Below, piece after piece: positions 19,644 to 28,430 of a stretch of 36,180 nt of DNA. A program made the position numbers and the translations under genes. The stretch spans positions 1 through 36,180 of the forward strand of contig WHTJ01000046.1 of assembly GCA_009377795.1 (NCBI GenBank), given 5' to 3'. Source of the DNA: Propionibacteriales bacterium (lineage in GTDB: Bacteria; Actinomycetota; Actinomycetes; Propionibacteriales; Nocardioidaceae). The notes under the pieces are model-generated. The model did not search any database, was not told the origin of the DNA, and saw only the letters and a program-made list of their open reading frames with translations. Position 1 is the stretch's first letter; each line of letters begins with the position of its first letter.

Positions 19644-20247
19644 CCAGTGGCCGGCTCGGCTCGGGCATCTGCAGCCTCGGGAGCAGTTCATGCACCAGCG
19701 GGCCGATGCCGAAGGCGTACAGCGCCGTCCCCACGCCCACGACGCCGCCCAGCAGCCAGCCGACGGCCAGCACGGAGACCTCGATCGTGGTGCGCACCAG
19801 ACGCACGCTCAACCCGGTGCAGGCCACCAGACCGGTCATCAGGCCATCCCGCGGACCGGGGCCGAGACCGGCCCCGATGTAGGCCGCGGTCGCCAACCCG
19901 TTCAGCGCGACTCCGAGCACGAGCAGCACGATCCGCCAGGCCAGGTGGTCGGGAGCCGGCAGGACCGCGAGACCCAGATCGGTGGCCAGCCCGACCACCA
20001 CGACGTTGCACACGGTGCCGATGCCCGGGCGCTGGCGAAGCGGAATCCAGGCCAGCAGCACCACGGCGCCGAGGGCGATGACCACCGTCCCGAAGCTCAG
20101 CGGAAGGTTCCGGTTCAGGCCGTCGTGCAGCGCGTCCCACGGGCTCAGCCCGAGACCGCTGTGGACCATCATGGCCATCGAGAGGCCGAAGAGGACGAGC
20201 CCGGCGAAGAGCTGGCCGAGTCGACGGGCGGGGTGCGGCGAGATCAT
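19564..20247 (-). CDS. YczE-like integral membrane protein
   Basis: This 227-residue protein has five or six membrane segments and the family signatures HSGLGLSPWDALHDGL near residue 30 and GAGLGPGPRDGLMTGL near residue 125. A basic, Arg-rich tail follows the last helix. YczE proteins are of unknown transport function and are often controlled by a divergent MocR-type regulator, as here. ATG 20247 is chosen because the first membrane helix begins soon after it; the frame extends upstream through the operator region. The tail is encoded opposite the last 80 bases of the glutaredoxin gene. Confidence 0.88.
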   Translation of the reverse strand: MISPHPARRLGQLFAGLVLFGLSMAMMVHSGLGLSPWDALHDGLNRNLPLSFGTVVIALGAVVLLAWIPLRQRPGIGTVCNVVVVGLATDLGLAVLPAPDHLAWRIVLLVLGVALNGLATAAYIGAGLGPGPRDGLMTGLVACTGLSVRLVRTTIEVSVLAVGWLLGGVVGVGTALYAFGIGPLVHELLPRLQMPEPSRPLVRPASAPSAAGRRRPARSRAGGRRPW

Positions 20248-20264
20248 GGCCCCCAGGATTCGGC

Positions 20265-20308
20265 AAAGTGGTCTGTAATTCCATAGCCAATGCTGTAATA
20301 GTGGTCTG
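20265..20308. promoter_or_regulatory. Divergent promoter/operator with direct repeats for MocR and YczE
   Basis: AAAGTGGTCTG (20265-20275) and ATAGTGGTCTG (20298-20308) are direct repeats with a 33-bp period, about three helical turns. CTGTAAT also occurs twice (20273, 20293). Head-to-tail sites fit MocR regulators, and an AAGTGG-type motif is, as I recall, linked to YczE-associated MocR proteins. TGTAAT (20294-20299) is a good -10 for the regulator gene. Confidence 0.6.
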
Positions 20309-20309
20309 C

Positions 20310-21746
20310 ATGGTCGCACACGTCACCGCCGCCCGGGTGGCCGGGCTGCTCGGGTCGTGGTCCGGGTCCGGACCGGCGTACTCCCGTCTCGCCGAGGGCA
20401 TCCGGCTGCTGATCAGCGACGGCAGGATCCCGCCGGAAGCCCGCCTGCCCAGCGAGCGGGAGCTGACCGCGGCGCTCGGCGTGAGCCGTACGACGGTGAC
20501 CGGGGCCTACACCACGCTGCGAAACCGCGGGTTCCTCGCCAGCCGTCGCGGGGCCGGGAGCTTCGTCACCCTGCCGGCGGCCGGCGGACACGGTCATCGC
20601 GGACTCACCCCGGGCGGCGTGCCGGACCACCTGATCGACCTCACCTGTGCCGCGATGCCGGCGGCGTCGGGAGTCGCCGCGGCGTACGAGGCGGCGGTCG
20701 AGGAGATGCCCGCCCTGCTGGCGACCATCGGTTACGAGCCGCTCGGCCTGGAGAGTCTGCGGGAGATCATCGCCGAGCGCTACGGGCGGCGCGGTCTCCC
20801 GACCTCGCCGGACCAGGTGCTGGTGGTCGCCGGCGGGCTGGCCGGCGTGGCCCTGGTGTTGCGCGCCGTGGTGGAGACCGGCGACCGGGTAATGCTGGAG
20901 AGTCCGACGTACGCGAACATCTCCTCGGCCGTGAGCCGCAGTGGTGTCCGTGCCGTGTCGGCGCCGGTGGCCCCCGACGGATGGGACATCGAGGTCTTCG
21001 AGTCCACCCTGCGTCAGGCGGCGCCCCGGGCCGCGGTCGTGATCCCGGACTTCCACAACCCCACCGGGGCGTTGATGGCCGCCGAGGATCGGCAGGCGTT
21101 GGGGCGAGCGCTGGCCCGCACGCACACGATGGCGATCGTCGACGAGACCCTGGTCGACATCTTCCTCGACGTCGAGGACCGGGACATGCCCCCGCCGTTG
21201 GCCGCATTCCATCCGAGCGGTGTCGTGTGCGTCGGCAGCACCAGCAAGTCGTTCTGGGGCGGGTTGCGCATCGGCTGGATCCGGGCGCCGGAGCCGCTGG
21301 TCTCGGCGCTGCTGTCCGCGCGCACCGGCCTGGACCTGGGGGCGGCCGCCCTCGAGCAGCTGGTGGCCGAGCGCCTTCTGCGGGACGCCTCGCGGGTCTT
21401 GGGTCTGCAGCGGGAGCTCGTACGAGCGAGGCGGGACGCGCTCATGTCCGCGGTCCGCGCGCGGCTGCCGGAATGGCGCTTCGTGCGCCCGGCCGGTGGT
21501 CTCGCGCTGTGGTGTGAGCTCCCCAAGCCGTTGAGCAACGGCCTGGTGGCCGCCGCGGAGCGCCATGGCGTGGCGCTGGTGCCGGGCTCGCGGTTCTCCG
21601 CGTACGGGGGCCTGGAGCGGTTCGTCCGGCTGCCATACACACTCTCGGAGGAGCGGCTCGACCAGGCGGTCTCCGGTATCTCGCAGGCGTGGAGCGAGGC
21701 CGACGTACCCGCGGCGTACCGGCCGGATCGCCCGCTGATCGCCTGA
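20310..21746 (+). CDS. MocR/GntR-family regulator with aminotransferase-like domain (YczR type)
   Basis: This 478-residue protein has an N-terminal GntR winged helix (LPSERELTAALGVSRTTVTG, then RRGAGSFV) at about residues 35-95. It is joined to a fold-type I aminotransferase domain (about 120-470). The PLP lysine lies in STSKSFWGGLRIGW, and the PDFHNPTGALM and VDETLVDIFLD strands fit PLP binding. MocR proteins use PLP or its adducts as effectors. The divergent yczE-like gene is the likely target. ATG 20310 has no Shine-Dalgarno and lies ten bases from a TGTAAT -10 box, so translation is probably nearly leaderless. Confidence 0.92.
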   Translation: MVAHVTAARVAGLLGSWSGSGPAYSRLAEGIRLLISDGRIPPEARLPSERELTAALGVSRTTVTGAYTTLRNRGFLASRRGAGSFVTLPAAGGHGHRGLTPGGVPDHLIDLTCAAMPAASGVAAAYEAAVEEMPALLATIGYEPLGLESLREIIAERYGRRGLPTSPDQVLVVAGGLAGVALVLRAVVETGDRVMLESPTYANISSAVSRSGVRAVSAPVAPDGWDIEVFESTLRQAAPRAAVVIPDFHNPTGALMAAEDRQALGRALARTHTMAIVDETLVDIFLDVEDRDMPPPLAAFHPSGVVCVGSTSKSFWGGLRIGWIRAPEPLVSALLSARTGLDLGAAALEQLVAERLLRDASRVLGLQRELVRARRDALMSAVRARLPEWRFVRPAGGLALWCELPKPLSNGLVAAAERHGVALVPGSRFSAYGGLERFVRLPYTLSEERLDQAVSGISQAWSEADVPAAYRPDRPLIA

Positions 21747-21776
21747 GTGGGGGTTGTCTCATTCGCCCGGCCGATT

Positions 21777-21805
21777 TTGTTCGCACGTTCACAAGCTCCT
21801 AAAGT
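21777..21805 (+). promoter_or_regulatory. rex promoter overlapped by a Rex operator (ROP)
   Basis: TTGTTCGCACGTTCACAA (21777-21794) matches the Rex site TTGTGAA-N4-TTCACAA, with a perfect right half and a 4/7 left half. TTGTTC (21777) and TAAAGT (21800-21805) are 17 bases apart and form a -35/-10 pair. The operator covers the -35 and spacer, so bound Rex would block initiation of its own operon when NADH is low. Confidence 0.75.
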
Positions 21806-21869
21806 GGGTCAGTGGCACCAGCGCGGCTCGACCGCCGAGTCGCGGGTCGGGTAGGCAGCCAGGAGTACT

Positions 21870-22616
21870 GTGACCCCACGCAACCGCCGGAACAGCACCC
21901 GGGATGAGCGGCCGGACCGCGGAATCCCGGAGGCCACCGTTGCCCGGCTGCCGATCTATCTCCGGGCGCTGACCGCCCTGTCCGAGCAGGGCATCACGAC
22001 CTCCTCCAGCGAGGATCTCGCGACCTCGGCCGGGGTCAACTCCGCCAAGCTCCGCAAGGACCTCTCGTACCTCGGCTCCTACGGCACCCGCGGCGTCGGC
22101 TACGACGTGGACTACCTCCGCTATCAGATCGCCCGCGAGATCGGGCTGACCCAGGACTGGCCAGTGGTGATCGTCGGAATCGGAAACCTCGGACAGGCCC
22201 TGGCCAACTACTCCGGGTTCGCCTCGCGCGGATTCCAGATCGTGTCGCTGATCGACGCGGACCGGCAGCGGGTCGGTGAGCAGGTCGGCGACCTGGAGAT
22301 CGCGGCGTACGCCGACCTCGCCGAGATCGTGGAGAAGCACGGCGTCGCCATCGGGGTGATCGCCACACCGGCACCCGCCGCGCAGGGCGTATGCGACGAC
22401 CTGGTCGCCGTGGGCGTCACCAGCATCCTGAACTTCGCGCCGGCCGTGCTGTCGGTGCCGGACGGAGTCGACGTGCGCAAGGTCGACCTCTCGATCGAGC
22501 TGCAGATCCTCGCCTATCACGAGCAGCGCAAGGCGATGTCCGATGATGTCCTCGCCCCGCCCGGGCTGCCGGTGCCGGAGCCACCCGCGGTGACCGTGGA
22601 GGTGGAGTCCGCATGA
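21870..22616 (+). CDS. rex: Redox-sensing transcriptional repressor Rex
   Basis: This 248-residue Rex has an N-terminal winged helix (VARLPIYLRALTALSEQGI, NSAKLRKDLSYLGSYGTRG) for DNA binding and a Rossmann domain with VGIGNLGQALA that reads NADH/NAD+. NADH releases it from its operators, so respiratory and haem genes are induced when oxygen is short. GTG 21870 has AGGAG four bases away. It is the first gene of rex-hemA-hemC-hemD-hemB and ends in an ATGA overlap with hemA, the same order as in Streptomyces. A proline-rich tail ends the protein. Confidence 0.96.
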   Translation: MTPRNRRNSTRDERPDRGIPEATVARLPIYLRALTALSEQGITTSSSEDLATSAGVNSAKLRKDLSYLGSYGTRGVGYDVDYLRYQIAREIGLTQDWPVVIVGIGNLGQALANYSGFASRGFQIVSLIDADRQRVGEQVGDLEIAAYADLAEIVEKHGVAIGVIATPAPAAQGVCDDLVAVGVTSILNFAPAVLSVPDGVDVRKVDLSIELQILAYHEQRKAMSDDVLAPPGLPVPEPPAVTVEVESA

Positions 22617-23938
22617 GTGTGCTGGTCGTCGGCGTCTCCCACCAGACCGCGCCGGTGCCGGTTCTCGAGCGTCTGGCCCTCGACTACGACGGGGTGGGCA
22701 AGCTGATCGCCGAGCTGTCCGACAGCCCGCATGTCCAGGAGGCGGCGGTGGTCTCGACCTGCAACCGGGTGGAGATCTACGCGGAGGTCGACCGGTTCCA
22801 CGGCGGTGTCGAAGACGTGTCCGCGATGCTCGCCGCGCGCGCCGGTGATCGGCTCGAGGACGTCACCCCGCATCTGTACGTCCATTACGAGGAGGGGGCC
22901 GTGGCGCATCTGTTCGCCGTGGCCTCCGGGCTCGATTCGATGGTCGTCGGCGAGAGCCAGATCCTCGGCCAGGTACGCGAGGCCCTTCGTCGGGGCCAGG
23001 ACCTCGGCTCGGTGGGCGGCTCGCTGAACCCGCTGTTCCAGCAGGCGCTTCGGGTCGGGAAGCGGGCGCATGCCGAGACCGACATCGACCGAGCCGGCCA
23101 GTCGCTGGTCGACGTCGCACTCGACCGGGTGCCCGGCGATCTCGCGGGCAGCCGGATCGTGGTCGTGGGCGCCGGCTCGCTGGCCGCGCTCACGGTCACG
23201 ACGCTGAGCCGGCGCGGCGCGAGCGACGTCGTACTCGCGAACCGCACGCCGTCCAAGGCCCAACGGCTCGCCGGGCTCGTCGGTGGGCAGGCGGTCCCGC
23301 TTGCGCGGTTGCCGGAGGAGATCGCCGAGGCGAACCTGCTGATCTCGTGTACGGGCGCCACCGGCGCCGTGGTGACCCCGGCCGAGATGGCGGGCCGGGA
23401 CGGCGGCCGGGAGCTGCACATACTCGACCTGGCTCTCCCCCGCGACGTCGACTCCGCGGTGGCGGAGCTGCCGGGCGTGCGGCTGGTCGACCTGGCGATC
23501 CTCGCGCACGAGCTGGAGTCCAGCGGCGCCGCAGTGGACGTCGACGCCGTACGCCAGATCGTCGCCGAGGAGGTCGCGGCCTTCGACTCGGCCCGCCAGG
23601 CCGCCCAGATCACGCCGACCGTGGTCGCCCTGCGGTCGATGGCCACCGACGTGGTCGACGCGGAGCTGGCCAGGCTCGCCGGGCGGCTGCCCGATCTCGA
23701 TCCGGCGGTGCGCGACGAAGTGGTCCAGACGGTACGCCGGGTCGCCGACAAGCTGTTGCACTCGCCGACGGTCCGGGTGAAGGAGCTGGCCCAGAACCCG
23801 GCGGGCGTGAGCTATGCCGAGGTGCTGGGGGAGCTGTTCTCGCTCGACCCGAATGCGATCAACGCGGTGACCCGGCCGGAGGTCGATCCCCCGCAACCCG
23901 ACCAAGACTCCACGGACCCGCCGGGTGATGCGCGATGA
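22613..23938 (+). CDS. hemA: Glutamyl-tRNA reductase
   Basis: This 441-residue enzyme reduces glutamyl-tRNA to glutamate-1-semialdehyde, the first committed step of the C5 haem pathway. The catalytic Cys50 lies in VSTCNRVEIYA. The substrate segments VGESQILGQV and the NADPH-binding VVVGAGSLAAL are present, and the dimerisation helices occupy about 310-410. The ATGA overlap with rex indicates coupling. The variable Pro/Asp-rich tail is dispensable in many relatives. With hemL downstream it makes 5-aminolevulinate. Confidence 0.97.
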   Translation: MSVLVVGVSHQTAPVPVLERLALDYDGVGKLIAELSDSPHVQEAAVVSTCNRVEIYAEVDRFHGGVEDVSAMLAARAGDRLEDVTPHLYVHYEEGAVAHLFAVASGLDSMVVGESQILGQVREALRRGQDLGSVGGSLNPLFQQALRVGKRAHAETDIDRAGQSLVDVALDRVPGDLAGSRIVVVGAGSLAALTVTTLSRRGASDVVLANRTPSKAQRLAGLVGGQAVPLARLPEEIAEANLLISCTGATGAVVTPAEMAGRDGGRELHILDLALPRDVDSAVAELPGVRLVDLAILAHELESSGAAVDVDAVRQIVAEEVAAFDSARQAAQITPTVVALRSMATDVVDAELARLAGRLPDLDPAVRDEVVQTVRRVADKLLHSPTVRVKELAQNPAGVSYAEVLGELFSLDPNAINAVTRPEVDPPQPDQDSTDPPGDAR

Positions 23939-24867
23939 GCGGCCCGCTGAGGATCGGCACCAGGCCGAGCCCGCTCGCCACCCACCAGGCCCGGCTGGTG
24001 GCCGACGGGCTCGCGGCCGGCGGCTGGGAGACCGAGCTCGTACCGGTGAAGACCGAGGGCGACCTGAACCGCCACGCGTCGCTCGCGGAGATCGGCGGCA
24101 CCGGGGTGTTCGTGAGCGCCCTGCGATCCGCGTTGCTGGACGGGACGGTCGACCTCGCCGTGCACTCGCTGAAGGATCTCCCGACCGGGGCCGCGGACGG
24201 CATCGCGCTGGCCGCCGTACCGGTCCGGGAGGACCCGCGCGACGCGCTCGTGGCCCGCGACCGGCTCACCCTCGCCGAGTTGCCGCCCGGGTCCCGGGTC
24301 GGCACCGGCTCCCCGCGTCGGGCGGCGCAGCTGCTCGCCCTCGGGTTCGGCCTCGACGTACGGCCGGTGCGCGGCAACGTCGGCACCCGGCTCGGCTATG
24401 TCGCCGACGGCGAGCTGGATGCGGTCGTTCTCGCCTTAGCCGGCCTTCGGCGGCTGGGCCGGGAGGACGATGTGACGGAGATCATGGACCCGTTGCAGAT
24501 GCTGCCGGCTCCGGGCCAGGGCGCCCTCGCGGTGGAGTGCCGGACGGAGGACTCCGAGGTGATCACCCAGGTGTCGGCCGCGCTGGAGGACGCGGGCACC
24601 CGGGCGGCCGTGACCGCCGAGCGCAGCCTGCTGGCTGCGCTGGAGGCCGGGTGCACGGCGCCGGTTGGCGCGCTCGGCGAAGTTGCATTGGGTGACCAAG
24701 GCGAGGAAGTCTGGATCCGTGCCGTCGTGTGCGCGCTCGACGGCATGCAGACGGTCCGGATGTCCGCGACCGGCCCGATCGACGACGCCGCCGGGCTGGG
24801 AGTACGCCTCGCGGAAGCCATGATCGCCGACGGTGCCGGTGAACTGCTCGGGGAGCGGGTGTCGTGA
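23935..24867 (+). CDS. hemC: Porphobilinogen deaminase (hydroxymethylbilane synthase)
   Basis: This 310-residue enzyme links four porphobilinogens into hydroxymethylbilane. Signature stretches are RIGTRPSPLA, VHSLKDLP, GTGSPRRAAQ and RGNVGTRL. Cys240 in LEAGCTAPVGA carries the dipyrromethane cofactor. It overlaps hemA by ATGA and the hemD fusion by GTGA. Length and motifs are normal. Confidence 0.97.
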   Translation: MSGPLRIGTRPSPLATHQARLVADGLAAGGWETELVPVKTEGDLNRHASLAEIGGTGVFVSALRSALLDGTVDLAVHSLKDLPTGAADGIALAAVPVREDPRDALVARDRLTLAELPPGSRVGTGSPRRAAQLLALGFGLDVRPVRGNVGTRLGYVADGELDAVVLALAGLRRLGREDDVTEIMDPLQMLPAPGQGALAVECRTEDSEVITQVSAALEDAGTRAAVTAERSLLAALEAGCTAPVGALGEVALGDQGEEVWIRAVVCALDGMQTVRMSATGPIDDAAGLGVRLAEAMIADGAGELLGERVS

Positions 24868-26783
24868 CCACGAATCGACGGCAAGTCAGGAAGAGAAACG
24901 CTGTGACGAGTACGACCGCGACCAAGTCGGAGGCTCACAACGCGAAGCCGGTCAAGAAGACCGGCACCCGCCGAGCCTCGTCCGAAGGGCAGTCAGGCAA
25001 GGCGCGCACGAGCAAGACCGCGTCGAAGACGGAGTCCGCGACCCGGTCCAAGACGACCAGCGCAAAGTCGCAGGCACCGACCCGGGCTCGGACGACCGCG
25101 TCCGCGACCAAGGGCCCGGCCAAGAAGCCGGCGACGAGCGGCACCGTCCGTGCGAAGAAGAGCAAGTCCACATCGCAGACCGCGGAGCAGCCGAGTCGTC
25201 CGATGGGCCATGTGGCGTTCGTCGGTACCGGCCCGGGCGCTGCCTCACTGCTGACTCTGCGTGCTGCCGAGCTCATCCGGAGCGCCGAGGTCATCATCAC
25301 CGAGTCCGACGAGCATCGCGAGCTGGTGCGGGCCGTCTGTCCGGGCTTCGGCGGCGAGTTCGTCGACGGCGGCTTCGACCAGGACGGCGAGCCGCTCACG
25401 CAGGCGTCCCGGGGGAGGCTCGTCGTACGCCACGCCAAGAACGCCGAGAACGTCGTACGCCTGCTCACCGGCGACCCGTGGATGTACACCGCCGGGCCGG
25501 AGGAGGCGTCCGCGTGCATCAAGGCGGGCATCGCGATCGACGTCGTACCGGGCGTCTCACCGGTCACCGGCATTCCGGCGTATGCCGGAGTTCCGCTGAC
25601 CAGCCGCGCCCATCAGGAGGTGTCCGTCGTCAACGCGGCGGAGTCCAAGGTGGACTGGTCGCAGTACGGCGGTCCGGCCACCCTGGTCCTGCTCTCCGCG
25701 GTCGACTCGATCGGCGAGGTGGCCAAGGAGCTGGTGGCCGCCGGCCGTCCCGGGAACACGCCGGTGGCGATGACCACGGCGGGTACGACGACCGAACAAT
25801 CCACCGTGGTGTCCACGCTGGACTCGATCGCGGCCGACGCCAAGGCCGCGAAGGTCCCGCCGGTCGCGGTGACGATCGTCGGCGAGGTCGTACAGATGCG
25901 GGAGGCGTTGTCGTGGTTCGAGACCAAGCCGCTGTTCGGGTGGCGGGTCCTCGTGCCGCGGACCAAGGAGCAGGCGGAGTCGCTGTCCACCCGGCTACGT
26001 GAGCACGGCGCGGTGCCGGAGGAGGTGCCGACCATCTCGGTCGAGCCGCCGCGCAACCCGCAGCAGATGGACAAGGCGGTCCGCGGCCTGGTCGAGGGGC
26101 GTTACGAGTGGATCGCGTTCACGTCGGTCAACGCGGTGCGCGCGGTGCGGGAGAAGTTCGAGGAGTACGGTCTGGACTCCCGGGCGTTCAGCGGCCTGAA
26201 GATCGCCGCGGTCGGCGAGAAGACCGCGGAGGCGATCGCCACCTGGGGGATCCGTCCCGATCTGGTGCCGTCCGGTGAGCAGTCCGCGCGCGGGCTGCTG
26301 GAGGACTGGCCGCCGTACGACGAGGTTCTCGACCCGATCAACCGGGTCTTCCTGCCCCGGGCAGACATCGCCACCGAGACCCTGGTGGCCGGGCTGATCG
26401 ACCTCGGCTGGGAGGTCGACGACGTGACGGCGTACCGGACCGTGCGTGCGGCCCCGCCTCCCGCACCGACGAGAGAGGCGATCAAGACCGGCAGGTTCGA
26501 CGCCGTGCTCTTCACGTCGTCGTCCACGGTCCGCAACCTGGTCGGGATCGCCGGCAAGCCGCACGCGTCCACGGTCATCGCCGCGATCGGCGCGAACACC
26601 GCGAAGACCGCCGAGGAGCACGGCCTGCGGGTCGACGTCCTGGCGCCGCAGCCGTCGATCGAGGAGCTGACCGAGGCGCTGGCCGACTTCGGCGCCGCCC
26701 GGAGGCTGTCGATGATCGCGGACGGCGAACCCGTGACCAAGCCGTCGCAGCGGCGTTCGTCCGCGCGCCGCAGGGCGACCTGA
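24864..26783 (+). CDS. hemD: Uroporphyrinogen-III synthase fused to an SUMT-like methyltransferase domain, with a basic N-terminal tail
   Basis: This 639-residue protein has three parts. Residues 1-113 are a low-complexity Lys/Arg/Ala/Ser/Thr tail (16 Lys, 12 Arg, 4 Glu, no Asp). Residues 115-370 are an SUMT-like tetrapyrrole methylase domain (FVGTGPGAASLLTL, TGDPWMY, VPGVSPVTGIPAYAG). Residues 375-625 are HemD (WRVLVPRTKEQAESL, FTSVNAVRAV, FTSSSTVRNLV), which closes hydroxymethylbilane to uroporphyrinogen III. The fusion is normal in actinobacteria, but the tail is unusual. GTG 24864 has GGGGAG eight bases upstream and overlaps hemC; GTG 24903 with AGGAAG is an alternative that keeps most of the tail. 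Confidence 0.93.
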   Translation: MTTNRRQVRKRNAVTSTTATKSEAHNAKPVKKTGTRRASSEGQSGKARTSKTASKTESATRSKTTSAKSQAPTRARTTASATKGPAKKPATSGTVRAKKSKSTSQTAEQPSRPMGHVAFVGTGPGAASLLTLRAAELIRSAEVIITESDEHRELVRAVCPGFGGEFVDGGFDQDGEPLTQASRGRLVVRHAKNAENVVRLLTGDPWMYTAGPEEASACIKAGIAIDVVPGVSPVTGIPAYAGVPLTSRAHQEVSVVNAAESKVDWSQYGGPATLVLLSAVDSIGEVAKELVAAGRPGNTPVAMTTAGTTTEQSTVVSTLDSIAADAKAAKVPPVAVTIVGEVVQMREALSWFETKPLFGWRVLVPRTKEQAESLSTRLREHGAVPEEVPTISVEPPRNPQQMDKAVRGLVEGRYEWIAFTSVNAVRAVREKFEEYGLDSRAFSGLKIAAVGEKTAEAIATWGIRPDLVPSGEQSARGLLEDWPPYDEVLDPINRVFLPRADIATETLVAGLIDLGWEVDDVTAYRTVRAAPPPAPTREAIKTGRFDAVLFTSSSTVRNLVGIAGKPHASTVIAAIGANTAKTAEEHGLRVDVLAPQPSIEELTEALADFGAARRLSMIADGEPVTKPSQRRSSARRRAT

Positions 26784-26795
26784 GGGGCCGGGGCG

Positions 26796-27773
26796 ATGGG
26801 ATACCCGACAGAACGCCCGCGGCGGTTACGCCGCACTCCTGCCATGCGCCGGCTCGTCGCCGAGACCACGGTCGAGCCGAGGGAGCTCGTGCTGCCGTTG
26901 TTCGTACGCGAGGACGCCGCCGAGCCGCAGCCGATCGCGAGCATGCCCGGCGTCGTGCAGCACAACCGGGACTCGTTGCGCAAGGTCGCGGTCGAGGCGA
27001 CGACCGCCGGGGTGGGCGGCCTGATGCTCTTCGGCATACCCGCACACAAGGACGCCACCGGATCCGGCGCGGTCGACCCGGACGGCATCCTCAACCAGGC
27101 GATCCGGGACGTCGTCGCCGAGGTCGGCGGCGACACCGTGGTGATGGCCGACCTGTGCCTGGACGAGTTCACCGACCACGGGCACTGCGGCGTACTCACG
27201 CCCGACGGATCGGTGGACAACGACGCGACGCTGCGGATCTATGCCGAGATGGCGGTAGCGCAGGCCGAGGCCGGCGTGCACACGGTCGGACCCAGCGGGA
27301 TGATGGACGGCCAGGTCGGGGCCATCCGGGAGGGGCTCGACCGGGCCGGTTTCGCCGATGTCGCGATCCTGGCGTACGCCGCGAAGTACGCCTCGGCGTT
27401 CTTCGGGCCGTTCCGCGAGGCGGTCGACTCCTCGCTGCGCGGTGATCGCAAGACGTACCAGCAGGACCCGGCCAACGCGCTCGAGGCGCTGCGCGAGGCC
27501 CGGCTCGATGTCGAGGAGGGCGCGGACGTCGTGATGGTGAAGCCCGCCCTGGGTTATCTCGACATCCTCGCCGCGGTTCGCGACACGGTCGACGTGCCGG
27601 TGGCCGCGTACAACGTCTCCGGGGAGTACTCCATGGTGGAGGCGGCCGCCGCCGCGGGCTGGATCAACCGGGAGGCCGCGATCATGGAGACCCTGACCTC
27701 GATCCGGCGGGCCGGGGCGTCGTTCATCCTGACCTACTGGGCGACCGAGGTGGCCCAGTCGCTCGGCCGCTAG
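26796..27773 (+). CDS. hemB: Delta-aminolevulinic acid dehydratase (porphobilinogen synthase)
   Basis: This 325-residue enzyme condenses two 5-aminolevulinates to porphobilinogen. The Schiff-base lysines are Lys197 ([12 protein letters not shown]) and Lys249 ([11 protein letters not shown]). The metal loop reads [16 protein letters not shown], with Cys121, Asp123 and Cys131 where the zinc type has three cysteines. [10 protein letters not shown] and YNVSGEYSM are family signatures. It follows hemD after 12 bases and ends the operon; no terminator is evident after it. Confidence 0.97.
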   Translation: MGYPTERPRRLRRTPAMRRLVAETTVEPRELVLPLFVREDAAEPQPIASMPGVVQHNRDSLRKVAVEATTAGVGGLMLFGIPAHKDATGSGAVDPDGILNQAIRDVVAEVGGDTVVMADLCLDEFTDHGHCGVLTPDGSVDNDATLRIYAEMAVAQAEAGVHTVGPSGMMDGQVGAIREGLDRAGFADVAILAYAAKYASAFFGPFREAVDSSLRGDRKTYQQDPANALEALREARLDVEEGADVVMVKPALGYLDILAAVRDTVDVPVAAYNVSGEYSMVEAAAAAGWINREAAIMETLTSIRRAGASFILTYWATEVAQSLGR

Positions 27774-27856
27774 GAGCGTGTCGCCGTCTCCCATCCGCCG
27801 CATGCTGCGCGGCGACCGGTGGACGGCTCGTCGCTCGGCCGGCGTTAGACCGATCT

Positions 27857-28330
27857 CTACGATCCGCGGGACTCCGCGACTCGGCGCATCCAGTACCGGA
27901 ACCAGTTGTCGCCGTACGGCAGGTACACCCGGACCGGGATATCCCGAACCGCAAGCTCGTCCAGCGTCTCGGGGCGGACGCCGAGCAGTTGCTCGACCGG
28001 CCGGGGTCCGAGCGCGGCGAGCAGGGCCTCGCGAAGCACGCCGTCGTGCGTGGCCAGGGCGAACTCCGCGCCGGACTCGGCCAGCCGGTGGGCCAGCCGG
28101 ACGTACGCGACGTCGGTCTCCTCGCCGTACGGCAGCGCCCGGTCCGGCGGCTCGACGTAGGCGCCCTTGACGAGTCGTACGTAGAGCCCGGCCTCGACCA
28201 GCCGCTCCAGGTCGTCCGGCGCCCGGCGGAGGTTGGCCTGCGCCGTGGCCCCGAGCCGGTCCGCCAGACCCTGGGCAGCGGCCGCCAGGACGCATTCCAG
28301 CACGCTGTCGGCCCGGCCGTAGTCCTCCGC
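27857..28330 (-). pseudogene. Proline dehydrogenase relic, C-terminal half only
   Basis: About 157 residues match the C-terminal half of proline dehydrogenase, from EDYGRADSVLE (equivalent to the MEDHTTTDSTL segment) through RLVKGAYVEP, FALATHDG and RVYLPYGDNWFRYWMRRVAES to a normal stop. The roughly 130 N-terminal residues that start the barrel are absent. Homology ends exactly where the repeat at 28331 begins, and nothing like the missing part is found before the transglycosylase gene. The frame is intact, so the truncation may be recent. It is clearly diverged from the complete enzyme at 728 and so is not a recent copy of it. The frame stays open to 28363 through the repeat. Confidence 0.82.
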
Positions 28331-28356
28331 GCCAGATGTGCAATCTCGGCGCGAGG
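28331..28356 (+). repeat. Interspersed repeat copy at the relic breakpoint
   Basis: These 26 bases are identical to 28555-28580 and share the TGCAATCTCGGCGCGA core with copies at 595-650 and 17655. The copy abuts the truncated end of the proline dehydrogenase relic. Confidence 0.85.
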
Positions 28357-28430
28357 GTCGCAATGCAGCGGTGGGCGTGACCGGCTGCGGGCTCGAACGC
28401 CGGGCCGGGGAGCGACGCGCATTCGTTGCC

